Shown one piece after another: positions 27,755-36,359 of a DNA stretch of 58,321 nucleotides. Position numbers and translations under genes: made by a program. The number at the start of each line of letters is the position of its first letter. The first letter of the stretch is position 1. Below the pieces are notes generated by a model that was not told where the DNA came from, ran no database searches, and saw nothing but the letters and a program-made list of their open reading frames with translations. Source of the DNA: Chloroflexota bacterium (GTDB lineage: Bacteria; Chloroflexota; Anaerolineae; Anaerolineales; UBA4823); NCBI GenBank assembly GCA_020349245.1, contig CP070764.1:2693633-2751953 (forward strand), read 5' to 3'.

Positions 27755-29089
27755 TTAATCGCTGGGTGGTTTATTTTCAAGACGGGTTAGCTTCAAACGG
27801 TCGATGCGCATCCCATCCATCGCTTCAATCTGGATTAAAACTCCGTCGAATTCAACGCTCTCTTTTACTTTAGGAATGCGGCCAAACTTCCCCATGGTGA
27901 ACCCTGCAATGGTATCATACGCCGGATCACTCAGGTTGAGATTGAGATGGTTGTTCACATCTTCAATCAAGCATAAGCCATCGATCAGCACCGAACCGTC
28001 TGGGAGCGTCTCGATTTCTGGGGTAAATTTATCAAATGGGTCGCTGACTTCACCGACGATCTCTTCCAACAAGTCTTCCAGTGTGACTAATCCCCCTGTT
28101 CCCCCATATTCATCCAATACGATGGCAATATGCTGGCGGTTGACCCGGAATTGTAGCAGTAAAGTGCTGACTGGCAAAGTCTCTGGAACATACATAACTT
28201 CACGAACCAGGGACCGTACAATTGAATTTTGCCAATCTGTCGTTTGCATCGTGCGCAATAAATCCTTTACGTGGATGACCCCCAGAAGGTTATCGAGATC
28301 GTCATCATATACGGGGAATTTGGTATAAGTAGATTCGGAGATCAGGGGGATAATTTCAGCCAGCGGTAGATCAGCTTCTACGGCGATGATCTCAGTGCGA
28401 GGGATCATAACCTGGCGAACAAGCAAATCACCGAAATCGAATATGGCATGCAGTAGTTCACTCTCCTGCTCAGCAACGGCACCACCCTCGGTGCTGGCGG
28501 TGACGAGCATCTTGAGCTCTTCAACTGAATGAACAAGCTCGTGCCCGGAAGCTGGCTGGACGCCCACCAACCGCAGCAATGCATTTCCGGTGCCGTTTAG
28601 GGCCCAGATGAACGGCTTGAAAAGGCTCTCACTCCACAAGGTGGGTCGAGCGACCATGAGTGAAGTACCTTCGGGGTTCTGCAAGGCGATGGACTTTGGT
28701 GCTAATTCTCCCACTACCACGTGGAGAAAGGTAATCACTGCGAATGCTATTCCAGCGGATAAGGAATGCGATAGCCCGGGACGTAATTCTAGCGGAAAGA
28801 ACTCGATGATGGGTTCGATGAAGTGTGAGAGTGCCGGTTCTCCGATCCAACCCAAGCCAAGGCTGGCTAAGGTAATGCCAAGTTGGGTCGCTGCAATCAC
28901 CCGATCCGGATTTTCAAGTGCCTTCTGTACAGATTCTGCGGTTACATTGCCCTGATCAACCAGCTCAGCAATGCGGGTCTGGCGAACACTGACCAGGGAA
29001 AACTCGGCTGCGACAAAAAAGCCATTCAGGAGGACCAAGAAAACTACCGCAACCAACCCTAGCAGATCGAGGGTGAGCGTACCTTCCAT
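27755..29089 (-). CDS. CNNM/CorC-type membrane protein with CBS domains
   Basis: The 444-residue protein has an N-terminal DUF21/CNNM transmembrane domain (about 1-200; LVAVVFLVLLNGFFVAAEF). A CBS pair follows (about 210-340; VMIPRTEIIAVEADLP and HIAIVLDEYGGTGGLVTLED). A C-terminal CorC_HlyC domain (about 350-440) ends it. Such proteins (often annotated hemolysin) act in magnesium or cobalt efflux. It starts next to the MEMO gene stop on the same strand. Confidence 0.94.
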   Translation of the reverse strand: MEGTLTLDLLGLVAVVFLVLLNGFFVAAEFSLVSVRQTRIAELVDQGNVTAESVQKALENPDRVIAATQLGITLASLGLGWIGEPALSHFIEPIIEFFPLELRPGLSHSLSAGIAFAVITFLHVVVGELAPKSIALQNPEGTSLMVARPTLWSESLFKPFIWALNGTGNALLRLVGVQPASGHELVHSVEELKMLVTASTEGGAVAEQESELLHAIFDFGDLLVRQVMIPRTEIIAVEADLPLAEIIPLISESTYTKFPVYDDDLDNLLGVIHVKDLLRTMQTTDWQNSIVRSLVREVMYVPETLPVSTLLLQFRVNRQHIAIVLDEYGGTGGLVTLEDLLEEIVGEVSDPFDKFTPEIETLPDGSVLIDGLCLIEDVNNHLNLNLSDPAYDTIAGFTMGKFGRIPKVKESVEFDGVLIQIEAMDGMRIDRLKLTRLENKPPSD

Positions 29090-29091
29090 AA

Positions 29092-29946
29092 TTAGTTTCT
29101 ATCTTCCTCACCCATATATCGGGTAACCACCGCGGCTGCATACCCGACCACACCAGAGTAATCTCCGGTCACATCTCCTGATGTGGCGTGTTTCAGTATT
29201 TGCACGTGATTGGCTCCTAAATCACGTGCCGCCCATAAAACAGCCGCTAATGCGTTTCGTCCGCATGCAAAACCTTTCCCCTGCTCTTCAACCTGCAATA
29301 CCCCCATGGGGTTAAAGGATGCAACCTGGTCGAGCATTGTTGAGTCCAACTGCACCGCCTGCGTCTGATTGTAGAAGTGGGAGAGATCAGTGCTGGCTAC
29401 AAGCAGCGGATTTTTTCCAGCTAAGATTATGGCCAGAGATTTTCCCAATACCTGCCCAACCTTCGCTGTTTGGTCACGAACCATAACCGGGAGCAAGCGA
29501 AATTCGCGGCGTAATACTCGCTGCAAGAAGGGGATTTCGATTTCCAGTGAATGCTCGGCATCGTTCCGTACGGGGGTCAATCCAAACCCCAGGTCTTCTT
29601 CTAGAGCAGAGTTCAATTCAGAAACTGCTTCTTGATCGATCGGGATCGAACCGAGGGGTGTTTGGTATGCTTGGTGGGCGGAGGTAAGCAATGGCTGTGC
29701 ATAAGGCTGGTGCATTGGTGAAACGATTGCGACAATATCTGGCTGCAGACCTCGTACTGCACTGAATGCATACCCTGCCACGGGACCGGAATAGATATGT
29801 CCGGCATGTGGCGCCATGATGGCGATAACCTGCCCTTTTATTTCCGGCAAATCCGCTTCTTGAATATAACCGTCTACGCTAGCGGCTAACTTCTCTGAAT
29901 CAGCAGGATACCAGCGTCCTGCGATTGCCGAGGGGCGGACATCCAT
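29092..29946 (-). CDS. MEMO family protein (AmmeMemoRadiSam protein B-like)
   Basis: The 284-residue protein belongs to the MEMO family (PF01875). It begins with RPSAIAGRWYPAD, and has MAPHAGHIYSGPVAGYA and STDLSHFYNQTQAV, whose His and Asp residues line a metal-binding pocket related to extradiol dioxygenases. In many prokaryotes it pairs with AMMECR1 and a radical SAM enzyme; neither is adjacent here. Its biochemical role is unsettled. The start ATG is preceded by an AAGG element. Confidence 0.92.
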   Translation of the reverse strand: MDVRPSAIAGRWYPADSEKLAASVDGYIQEADLPEIKGQVIAIMAPHAGHIYSGPVAGYAFSAVRGLQPDIVAIVSPMHQPYAQPLLTSAHQAYQTPLGSIPIDQEAVSELNSALEEDLGFGLTPVRNDAEHSLEIEIPFLQRVLRREFRLLPVMVRDQTAKVGQVLGKSLAIILAGKNPLLVASTDLSHFYNQTQAVQLDSTMLDQVASFNPMGVLQVEEQGKGFACGRNALAAVLWAARDLGANHVQILKHATSGDVTGDYSGVVGYAAAVVTRYMGEEDRN

Positions 29947-30178
29947 ACTACACCTTCATTTCACAGAAGCAGTGGGCATCTGTGTGTAGATTTTAACATA
30001 ATACGGGTCGAATATTCTTTCAGCAGGGTGTTCTGATTGGCGATGTTGCAGATCTTGTTATTGGTCGCCGGGAATGTCCGGGATGCATCCTATGATATAC
30101 TACCTGCTCTGAAATCTATAACTCTACCTGGGGTTAAAAAAATAGATTTCAATCGAATCGATAATTGGAGGAATGCAG

Positions 30179-30421
30179 ATGGCATATAATCTTGAGTTGG
30201 TATATTGCGCTGTTTGACACTACACTGACCGGGCTGTCAGTTTGACAGCCGAATTGTTGAATGAATTCGAGTACGATATCGAATCTTTCTCGCTGGTGCC
30301 TTCTGATGGAGGGCGATTCGAAGTCAGCGTAAACGGGGATTTGATCTATTCGAAGCTCAAGACCAACCGCCATCCCGAACCTGGTGAAGTTGCTACTTTG
30401 CTTCGAAAAGTCCTTAAATAA
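30179..30421 (+). CDS. SelW/Rdx-family selenoprotein
   Basis: The 80-residue protein is found only when UGA at 30215-30217 (residue 13) is read as selenocysteine. The joined N-terminus, LVYCAVUHYTDRA, is the CxxU redox motif of the Rdx family (SelW, SelT, SelH; prokaryotic SelW-like). GGRFEVSVNGDLIYSK and a C-terminal helix complete the thioredoxin-like fold. GGAGG with 7-base spacing supports ATG 30179; an ATG at 30173 is too close to it. A perfect 8-bp hairpin with loop GTT follows the UGA. SelW-like proteins act as small thiol/selenol redox proteins. dtd follows 58 bases downstream. Confidence 0.92.
30232..30250 (+). promoter_or_regulatory. SECIS-like hairpin in the SelW-like gene
   Basis: GGCTGTCA (30232-30239) and TGACAGCC (30243-30250) form a perfect 8-bp stem with loop GTT. 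The loop begins 22 bases after UGA and opens with GU, as in known bacterial SECIS elements. Confidence 0.8.
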
Positions 30422-30435
30422 AAATTTGAACGGGT

Positions 30436-30469
30436 TAGGCAAGGGAAGATACAAATAATCCCTTGCCTA
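30436..30469 (+). other. 11-bp hairpin just before dtd
   Basis: TAGGCAAGGGA and TCCCTTGCCTA form a perfect stem around a 12-base loop, ending 10 bases before the dtd ATG. There is no T-run after it, so it is a weak candidate terminator for the SelW-like gene. It might instead affect dtd translation or RNA processing. Confidence 0.55.
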
Positions 30470-30479
30470 CTAAACTTAT

Positions 30480-30917
30480 ATGCGTATTGTATTGCAGCGG
30501 GTCAGCCAAGCAAAGGTCCTGGTTGATGAACAGGCAATCGCCCAAATCGGGCCAGGATTGTTGCTCCTGGTTGGGATTGGTCCGGAAGACGGGGAAGGGC
30601 AGGCCCGTTTTCTCGCTGAAAAAATCGCGAACCTGAGAATTTTCGAAGACCAAGATGGCAAGATGAATCGATCTGTGCTGGATGTAGGTGGGCAGGCGGT
30701 TGTGGTTTCACAATTCACTTTGTTTGCTGATACGCGCAAGGGGCGTCGACCTTCTTTCACCGGGTCCGCCTCACCGGCTATCGCAAAACCCCTGGTTGAA
30801 CGATTCGCTTCCTTGCTGGAAGAAAAGGGTGTCCCGACGCAATGCGGAGAATTTGGTGCGCACATGCTCGTTGAGCTTGGTAATGATGGCCCGGTTACAA
30901 TCATCTTAGAACAGTGA
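30480..30917 (+). CDS. dtd: D-aminoacyl-tRNA deacylase
   Basis: The 145-residue protein is DTD, which frees tRNAs mischarged with D-amino acids and also Gly-tRNA(Ala). Family marks are [13 protein letters not shown] at the N-terminus, [10 protein letters not shown] in the middle (SQFTL) and [10 protein letters not shown] near the end (the GPVT cis-Pro motif). The length is normal. No clear Shine-Dalgarno precedes the ATG; a strong hairpin lies there. Confidence 0.96.
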   Translation: MRIVLQRVSQAKVLVDEQAIAQIGPGLLLLVGIGPEDGEGQARFLAEKIANLRIFEDQDGKMNRSVLDVGGQAVVVSQFTLFADTRKGRRPSFTGSASPAIAKPLVERFASLLEEKGVPTQCGEFGAHMLVELGNDGPVTIILEQ

Positions 30918-30939
30918 AGTAATTTGGTTTTCCCCCAAT

Positions 30940-31713
30940 TCATTTCCAGTTGAAACTCCAGAATACCGCATCCAGCTGGACAGCCTGCGCACCGGCTGCC
31001 AACAGTGCTTCAACTTGCCATTCTTCATAGACACCTCCGCCTGCGATCACCGGCAAACCGGAATCGATCGCTTCCCGCGTATTTCTTAAAGTAAGGGGGA
31101 AAATCGCGGGACCAAATAGGCGCCCGCTGACTACTTTTCCATGCTCATCGATTAGCATTCCTCTTGGTGGTGCAAAACTAATCGCGTTCAGGGAAGAACC
31201 GACCAGAGCTCTTGCCATTTCACCTGCTCTGGTCATTGGCAGCCTCACAATCAGGGGTAGTTCACCAGAGGCAGCTTCGACCAGCTCATATGCGCTGTGC
31301 AAGTCGATCTCGGGGGGAAGGCCGATCTCAATTGCCATGACGCCCTCGATCCCTTCAAAACATTGAGCCATCTGATTGGCAGAATCGGTTGAATCGACCA
31401 GGAGATGTACGATGATCGGCAGTTTCGCCCTCGCCCAGTGCGTCCTAAATCGACGGAGAGCGACCTGTAATCCGGGATTGGGGTATCCGGAATGGAGCAG
31501 GAAACCCCCTGGGTATGGAAGACAAGTCCGAGTCCCAGCGGGTGTCCGGGCGTGCAAGCTGATCGGGTTGGTGACGAACGCGCCCAGCTTGGGGTTATCC
31601 CCCATATTGGTTGTTTCTGGGAAAAACCCAAGAGATCCAGCCGCATTCATCAGGGGGGGAGAGATGGTGAGGTCGTATTTTTGCCCGGAGAGGAACAGAT
31701 CGATGTTTTCCAT
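30940..31713 (-). CDS. Dihydroorotate dehydrogenase-like protein, shortened, catalytic motifs lost
   Basis: The 257-residue protein aligns by eye with the catalytic subunit of class 1B DHODH (PyrDB, normally about 300 residues). Familiar stretches are LGAFVTNPISLHAR (TKTITL region), PGGFLLHSGYPNPGL, PPRGML and VIAGGGVYEEWQVEALLAAGAQAVQ. The FMN-contacting Lys of TKT is replaced by Asn. The SCPN loop with the catalytic Cys is missing, and the C-terminus is short. The FMN phosphate loop (GGG) remains. It is the last gene of an operon with a PIG-L deacetylase and a PyrK-like protein. A normal pyrimidine role is doubtful; it may reduce or bind another substrate. Confidence 0.8.
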   Translation of the reverse strand: MENIDLFLSGQKYDLTISPPLMNAAGSLGFFPETTNMGDNPKLGAFVTNPISLHARTPAGTRTCLPYPGGFLLHSGYPNPGLQVALRRFRTHWARAKLPIIVHLLVDSTDSANQMAQCFEGIEGVMAIEIGLPPEIDLHSAYELVEAASGELPLIVRLPMTRAGEMARALVGSSLNAISFAPPRGMLIDEHGKVVSGRLFGPAIFPLTLRNTREAIDSGLPVIAGGGVYEEWQVEALLAAGAQAVQLDAVFWSFNWK

Positions 31714-31727
31714 ATTCGGGTGAATTC

Positions 31728-32495
31728 CTAGCGATCGTGAGTAAAGTCAACTGCCCAGGGTGCCAGCAGGTTGAGCAAAGGATCCTTTCGATTACTTATC
31801 TCTGCTGGGCGGACACGGTGGAGACTTTCCTTCTTGAGTAAAACCTCGGGGATGCTCAATTTCCTGCCAGCTTCTTGCGATGCCCGGCGGACGAAGAGTG
31901 CATGTTGGGTCTGATGACACAAGGCTGCCTTGACCTTATTTTCAAATACAGATTCGATGTCAATGACGATATCTGCCGGATCAGCTTGGTTTGCCAGGAT
32001 GGGCAGTGGGTGGTCAGGGTATGCTGCTGCTATTGTATAAAAAGCTGGCGTATGTCGTTCAAACGATAAAACTGCTGCCAGGGAAGCTTGGTAGGTGACT
32101 AGGTGTGCTGGATGTCCATATTCTCCATTCGAACCATGGCTGACCAAGGCATCTACCTGGAACTGGCGAACGCTGGCCGCAATCTGTCCGGCCAGGAAGG
32201 TGAGGTCTTCTGTATAAGCGTGCAACTGGTTATCAGCACCGATATGCGGATCAGTGTAACCAAGGAACGTTAAGCTGCGGCCTCCTAGAGCACCAACGGC
32301 ACAAACCATTTCTTTTTCCCGAACCTGACCCAGCTCATCCATTGAGCATAATGGTGGTTCTCCTGTTTCACCTCCCTCACCCCGGGTAGCACATAAGTAA
32401 TGCACATGGACCCCATTTTTAGCAAGGAGGGCCAACGTGCCACCTGCCAGGATGGTTTCATCATCTGGATGGGCGAAGAATGCCAGCAAGTTCAC
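31728..32495 (-). CDS. PIG-L family deacetylase
   Basis: I place the start at a GTG (32495) that overlaps the stop of the preceding PyrK-like gene; this gives 255 residues. The zinc motif AHPDDE stands near residues 7-12, and GHPAH near 125-129 supplies the third ligand. This is the LmbE/PIG-L family, which removes acetyl groups from N-acetylglucosaminyl compounds (MshB, BshB, BacB types). The substrate is unknown; thiol cofactor pathways such as bacillithiol are one possibility. It lies between two DHODH-complex-like genes, 14 bases before the next one. Confidence 0.9.
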   Translation of the reverse strand: MNLLAFFAHPDDETILAGGTLALLAKNGVHVHYLCATRGEGGETGEPPLCSMDELGQVREKEMVCAVGALGGRSLTFLGYTDPHIGADNQLHAYTEDLTFLAGQIAASVRQFQVDALVSHGSNGEYGHPAHLVTYQASLAAVLSFERHTPAFYTIAAAYPDHPLPILANQADPADIVIDIESVFENKVKAALCHQTQHALFVRRASQEAGRKLSIPEVLLKKESLHRVRPAEISNRKDPLLNLLAPWAVDFTHDR

Positions 32496-33181
32496 AAAGC
32501 AATCCCCCTTAGCAGACCAGCGAGGTCGAACACCGGCCCATCCTTGCAGGTCAGCTTCCAAGAGCGTTTGATTCTCACCGCGCAAATCCCGCAATCGGCG
32601 AGCGTGCTGCATGGCATGCAGCCATGTACCAAGACCTGGCCGCGAAGGACAACGGGCTCTCTCTGGAAATTTCTGAAATTATCCCCCAGAATTGACAGTT
32701 GCTCCCGGGGAACATCAACAGCAAAAAAATCTGCCCAGTTGAATGAATCTCCTAGGTCCTCCAGGGGGAATGCTTCCAGGTCTGGCGGCAGACCGACAAG
32801 CGGGGCGTCGCTGAACAGGGTGATGCTGGGCTGGTTGAGGCGGTCATGGTTTACCAGCGGAAGTAGTCGTGCGTTCGTGTTTCCCAGCGCAACCAGAGCA
32901 AGGCGCTGGATGTATTGTGGTGAGCTAAATCCATGTCCCAATGGGCCCATGAGCGAGATCTGATCACCTGGTCGCCAAGACTCTGGAATTGGAGGAGCTG
33001 CCAGAAATCCCTGGCTCCTGAAATCGGCCATGAAGAGCGGGGTAGCCTGCAGGGAGTCATCATTCACCGCAAGCAGGTATTGCCCTGGTTCTGGGACAAT
33101 CTCCACAGGGCAGGCGATCAAAGCATTCCTTTCACCCAGGTGGAGCTGGATTTCCGCGATGCGACCTGTGTATCTCTGCAT
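32492..33181 (-). CDS. PyrK-like [2Fe-2S] protein with eroded FAD site
   Basis: The 229-residue protein has the length and order of PyrK, the electron-transfer subunit of class 1B DHODH. The C-terminal Cys cluster fits the [2Fe-2S] site (CMPC, then DCGICAV, then LTCKDGPVFDL). The FAD-binding RxxS motif is replaced by TPLFMADF, and the GGGxG NAD-binding loop reads VALGNTNA. So the cluster is kept while FAD/NAD use looks lost. It heads the operon with a PIG-L deacetylase and DHODH-like protein. Confidence 0.8.
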   Translation of the reverse strand: MQRYTGRIAEIQLHLGERNALIACPVEIVPEPGQYLLAVNDDSLQATPLFMADFRSQGFLAAPPIPESWRPGDQISLMGPLGHGFSSPQYIQRLALVALGNTNARLLPLVNHDRLNQPSITLFSDAPLVGLPPDLEAFPLEDLGDSFNWADFFAVDVPREQLSILGDNFRNFQREPVVLRGQVLVHGCMPCSTLADCGICAVRIKRSWKLTCKDGPVFDLAGLLRGIAL

Positions 33182-33329
33182 GGCAGGATGGTATCACGAT
33201 TTTCAAGGCGGGACAACACACTGGGAATCGAAGCTCACTTCACCCCAAAAATTTCCGTGCCGTCTTTATCTCTGGGAAATTCAATAAAATTACTAATCTT
33301 TTGAAGTTTCAATCATGATTCGGTTTTAC

Positions 33330-34328
33330 CTACTCACCTGCCAATTCCAAAATCACTTCCGCTGTGAGCTCTGCCGGGACAAGGTGAACGCCATCGTAAA
33401 GGATCAGCTCGGAGTCATATCCTGCTTCCTGGAGAGTTTGATTGAATTGAATGGAAGTTTCGGGATCTCGGTTTTCATCCTGGGCGCCATGCAGAAGGCG
33501 TAATTGCAGATCAGGGTTTCCTCCAATGATGGCATAAGGACTGGCAAGGTTCCACAGTTCTGGTTTTCGTCCCAGCAATCTATCTGGCAAATCGTAATAT
33601 CCTCCAACCCCAAGGAAGGCATTAACTTCCTGCGAAGCACCTTCTACCGCACAGTCCACCTGCTGAGGAGGACCACCTTTTTCTGCAGCAAATGTTTCCC
33701 AATCAGTGGCATGAGCCTCTCCACCCAGCGCAGTCAAGGCCCCCTCGGTGGCTCCCATTGAGAATCCGGCAAGGATCAGTTGACTCGGATCGCCGCCATA
33801 ATCCTGGGCAGTCCCCCGCGCGTAACGAATCGCACAACTGAATACTTCGAACATCTCGCGATACCCGCGACCATTCTCTTCTTCTGCCAGGTCGGCTATC
33901 CAAGTAGGCCAGGTGATTGTGTAAACCAGGATCCCGTTTTCCGCAAAAACTTTGCTTTCGCGTTTATGGCCCTCTTTGACTGCCTTGAAACCATGGGCGA
34001 ATACGACGACGGGAGCTTCCACGGCTGAATTTGGTACATAAATATCCAGATTCCATCTGGTTGCATCAGGCTGCAGGGAGGTGGCGTAAGGAATTTCATT
34101 TATGATCGAAAAGGTGGGTGTTGGAGAGGCCGGCTCGAGCGTGGGGACCTCTGTCATGATTTGGTCCTGGCTCGTTTGGTTGTCGATGACAGCTGTTGGT
34201 GGTCGCGTCTCGGTTGGTGAAATTGGCATGGTTGCCTGGGAAACTGTTGTCACCGGCGAACCTGGTGCTGAGCAGCTGGCTATCAGCACCATCCCAAGAC
34301 AGAGAATTTTGTATATGGTTTTATGCAT
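33330..34328 (-). CDS. Alpha/beta-hydrolase lipoprotein (copy A)
   Basis: The 332-residue protein has a lipoprotein signal with lipobox IASC (MHKTIYKILCLGMVLIASC). A Thr/Pro linker and an alpha/beta-hydrolase domain follow, with the nucleophile elbow AGFSMGATEG near residue 195. The His is in YDGVHLVPAEL near the end. The chlorophyllase/PHB-depolymerase-like layout suggests an extracytoplasmic esterase. The substrate is unknown. It is the first of three lipoprotein hydrolases in a row on this strand. Confidence 0.88.
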   Translation of the reverse strand: MHKTIYKILCLGMVLIASCSAPGSPVTTVSQATMPISPTETRPPTAVIDNQTSQDQIMTEVPTLEPASPTPTFSIINEIPYATSLQPDATRWNLDIYVPNSAVEAPVVVFAHGFKAVKEGHKRESKVFAENGILVYTITWPTWIADLAEEENGRGYREMFEVFSCAIRYARGTAQDYGGDPSQLILAGFSMGATEGALTALGGEAHATDWETFAAEKGGPPQQVDCAVEGASQEVNAFLGVGGYYDLPDRLLGRKPELWNLASPYAIIGGNPDLQLRLLHGAQDENRDPETSIQFNQTLQEAGYDSELILYDGVHLVPAELTAEVILELAGE

Positions 34329-34447
34329 GCAAGCCTCCTTCCTATCTATGGAGATTTGTGGATCGGATTCTCCTTCTGTTCAGCACCCATCGTGTATGTA
34401 ATTGTTGTCTGTGAGGAATGTAGGCGTCAGGATCAGGGGTTTCGTTT

Positions 34448-35296
34448 TCAGGGAAGATTTTCCAAGAAATCGAGCAAGAGGTCTTGGAACTCCTCCCCCT
34501 TCTCTGATCTAAATAAATTCGTGCCGTGTGACTTCACCTCCAGTTTTTCAAACTGCTTTGGTTCAGGCAGCTTCTGAAATGTTTCTTCCATGGGGATTTT
34601 TATGTCATCAGGCTCATCTGCGACGATGTAGAGTTTTGGCATGAGGAGCACGGCAGCTTCATTGTCAGATACAGTAGTGAGACCATCTGAGATGATAACT
34701 AAGCCTTTGAGGGATGGATCGAGTAGTGCAGCACCGAGGCAACCGAATGCACCCAGGCTGGCTCCGATGCAAACTATCTGTTTGTATCCCCGTTGGTGCA
34801 GGTAATCGATCACCGCAGCCGTATCCGTATTGACATTTGACCATCTGAACTCCCCTGATGATGCTCCAAAACCTGGATAATCAAATGCCAGCACTGTGAA
34901 ACCTGACATGGCTATGGTATGGGCGAAGGTCATCCAGCTGTTACGGGTGCGATCAAACATCGGAGCAAGGATGACTGCGACATCTCCCCTCTTGATTAAC
35001 GTGCCTCGAAGGATCCGATCTTCAGAAGAGGTTTCGATTTGTTCGCTCTCGATCTCCTCCATCGATGGCAAGGACAAGGTTGATATTGGAGAAGGTTCGG
35101 GGGTGTCACTCGGTGGTGAGGGTGTAGAAGTAAGTGTGGGTTCGGGAGTGTTCGTTGGCAGTGACTGTTTATGGTTGGATTGGATTGGCCCAGCAGGATA
35201 GGGTTCGGTGCTTGGTATTGATTGTGCAGTTGGTGCAGCACAACTGGCAACCACCAGGAGTAAAGAAAGCTGAATTTTTGTGAGGATTTTTCTCAT
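34448..35296 (-). CDS. Alpha/beta-hydrolase lipoprotein (copy B)
   Basis: The 282-residue protein has lipobox VASC, a Pro/Thr-rich linker (TNTPEPTLTSTPSPP) and a hydrolase domain. The nucleophile motif is CIGASLGAFG near residue 190, the oxyanion region is DYPGFGASSGEF, and the C-terminal His is in KSHGTNLF. It is a close relative of the next gene upstream, with a nearly identical linker. It is probably a surface-anchored esterase or dienelactone-type hydrolase, with unknown substrate. Confidence 0.88.
   Translation of the reverse strand: MRKILTKIQLSLLLVVASCAAPTAQSIPSTEPYPAGPIQSNHKQSLPTNTPEPTLTSTPSPPSDTPEPSPISTLSLPSMEEIESEQIETSSEDRILRGTLIKRGDVAVILAPMFDRTRNSWMTFAHTIAMSGFTVLAFDYPGFGASSGEFRWSNVNTDTAAVIDYLHQRGYKQIVCIGASLGAFGCLGAALLDPSLKGLVIISDGLTTVSDNEAAVLLMPKLYIVADEPDDIKIPMEETFQKLPEPKQFEKLEVKSHGTNLFRSEKGEEFQDLLLDFLENLP
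35094..35159. repeat. Linker repeat shared by the two lipoprotein hydrolases (copy 1)
   Basis: About 66 bases coding for the Thr/Pro linker are nearly the same as at 36062-36127 (differences scattered at single bases). The match lies within coding sequence. It fits tandem gene duplication or later gene conversion. Confidence 0.7.
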
Positions 35297-35415
35297 GTCA
35301 ATTCTTCAACCATGATTTTCAGGGCATTTCAATGTCCTCATCACGACTATCCTGGATCATCAATTGGGCAAGATTCCAGGGAGGGTTTTTTGTTCGGGCA
35401 TGGTTAATCTCGCCC

Positions 35416-36243
35416 TCACAAGTCTTGCAAGCTATCCAGGAAAGCAACCAGAATATCCTGTAACTCGTTCCCCATTGTTAATAGCTCGGTGCCGTGACCT
35501 CGTTTATTGATGAATTCAATTTGCTTTGGTGCTGGCAGTAACTCGAAAACATCATTTAACGGGGAAACATCGAATTCATCATCATCACTTATCACGATCA
35601 ATTTCGGCATTAATAAGATCGACAATTCTTCAGATGTTTTTTCTATGGGAGAGGAGATATTAACAAAACCTGCCAGGGTTGGATCGAGAAGGGCGGCTTC
35701 GAAGCATGCTGTGCCACCTATACTGGCACCCATACAAACAATACGCTCATAACCTCGCTGGCGCAGAAAATCAATGACTGCCAGGACATCAAACTGCACG
35801 CCATCAAATTTGAAGGTTCCACTGGAGGTTCCGAAGGGACCCGGGAAATCGAAAGCCAGCGCGGCATAACCCAGCGAGGCGATGTGTTCAGCAAAATGCA
35901 TCCAGCTCCCCCGCGATTCTCCGTACATGGGGGCTAAGACTACCGCGATATCGCCTTCACCCACCAGGATGCCCCGAATGACCTGCTCATCATACGAGAT
36001 AGTCACCGCTTCCTTGGGGATATCCGGGGTGGGGGAGGATTCACGCGTGGCAGTGGCAGTCGGTTCAGGTGTGTCAGTCGGCGGTGAGGGGGTAGAAGTA
36101 AGTATGGGTTCGGGGGTATTCGTTGGCGATAAGGGTATATCAGTCTTCAGGGGCTGTTCGGTAGGTTGGACCTCAGCAGCAGTCTGCGAACATCCAGTTA
36201 CCAGGATCAATACAATAAGCAGCAAGATATAGGTTGATTTCAT
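35416..36243 (-). CDS. Alpha/beta-hydrolase lipoprotein (copy C)
   Basis: The 275-residue protein has lipobox VTGC, the same linker type as copy B, and the hydrolase motifs DFPGPFGTSSGTF and CMGASIGGTACFEAALLDP (nucleophile Ser near residue 180). The C-terminal His is in KRGHGTELL. It resembles copy B across its length, so the two likely arose by tandem duplication. It is inferred to be anchored on the outer face of the membrane. Confidence 0.88.
   Translation of the reverse strand: MKSTYILLLIVLILVTGCSQTAAEVQPTEQPLKTDIPLSPTNTPEPILTSTPSPPTDTPEPTATATRESSPTPDIPKEAVTISYDEQVIRGILVGEGDIAVVLAPMYGESRGSWMHFAEHIASLGYAALAFDFPGPFGTSSGTFKFDGVQFDVLAVIDFLRQRGYERIVCMGASIGGTACFEAALLDPTLAGFVNISSPIEKTSEELSILLMPKLIVISDDDEFDVSPLNDVFELLPAPKQIEFINKRGHGTELLTMGNELQDILVAFLDSLQDL
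36062..36127. repeat. Linker repeat shared by the two lipoprotein hydrolases (copy 2)
   Basis: This is the partner of the segment at 35094-35159. Both encode TNTPEP.LTSTPSPP.DTPEP with only a few base differences, closer than the rest of the two genes appears by eye. Confidence 0.7.
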
Positions 36244-36359
36244 TTTCTGATTACCTCCAAAAATTGGTATGGTGCAGAATTACTCCACGTCAGGTGGTTG
36301 AACAATCCCCGGCCATGGGTTTGCGGATAGCTTCCGGAAAATTTGATCTAATCGCAAAC

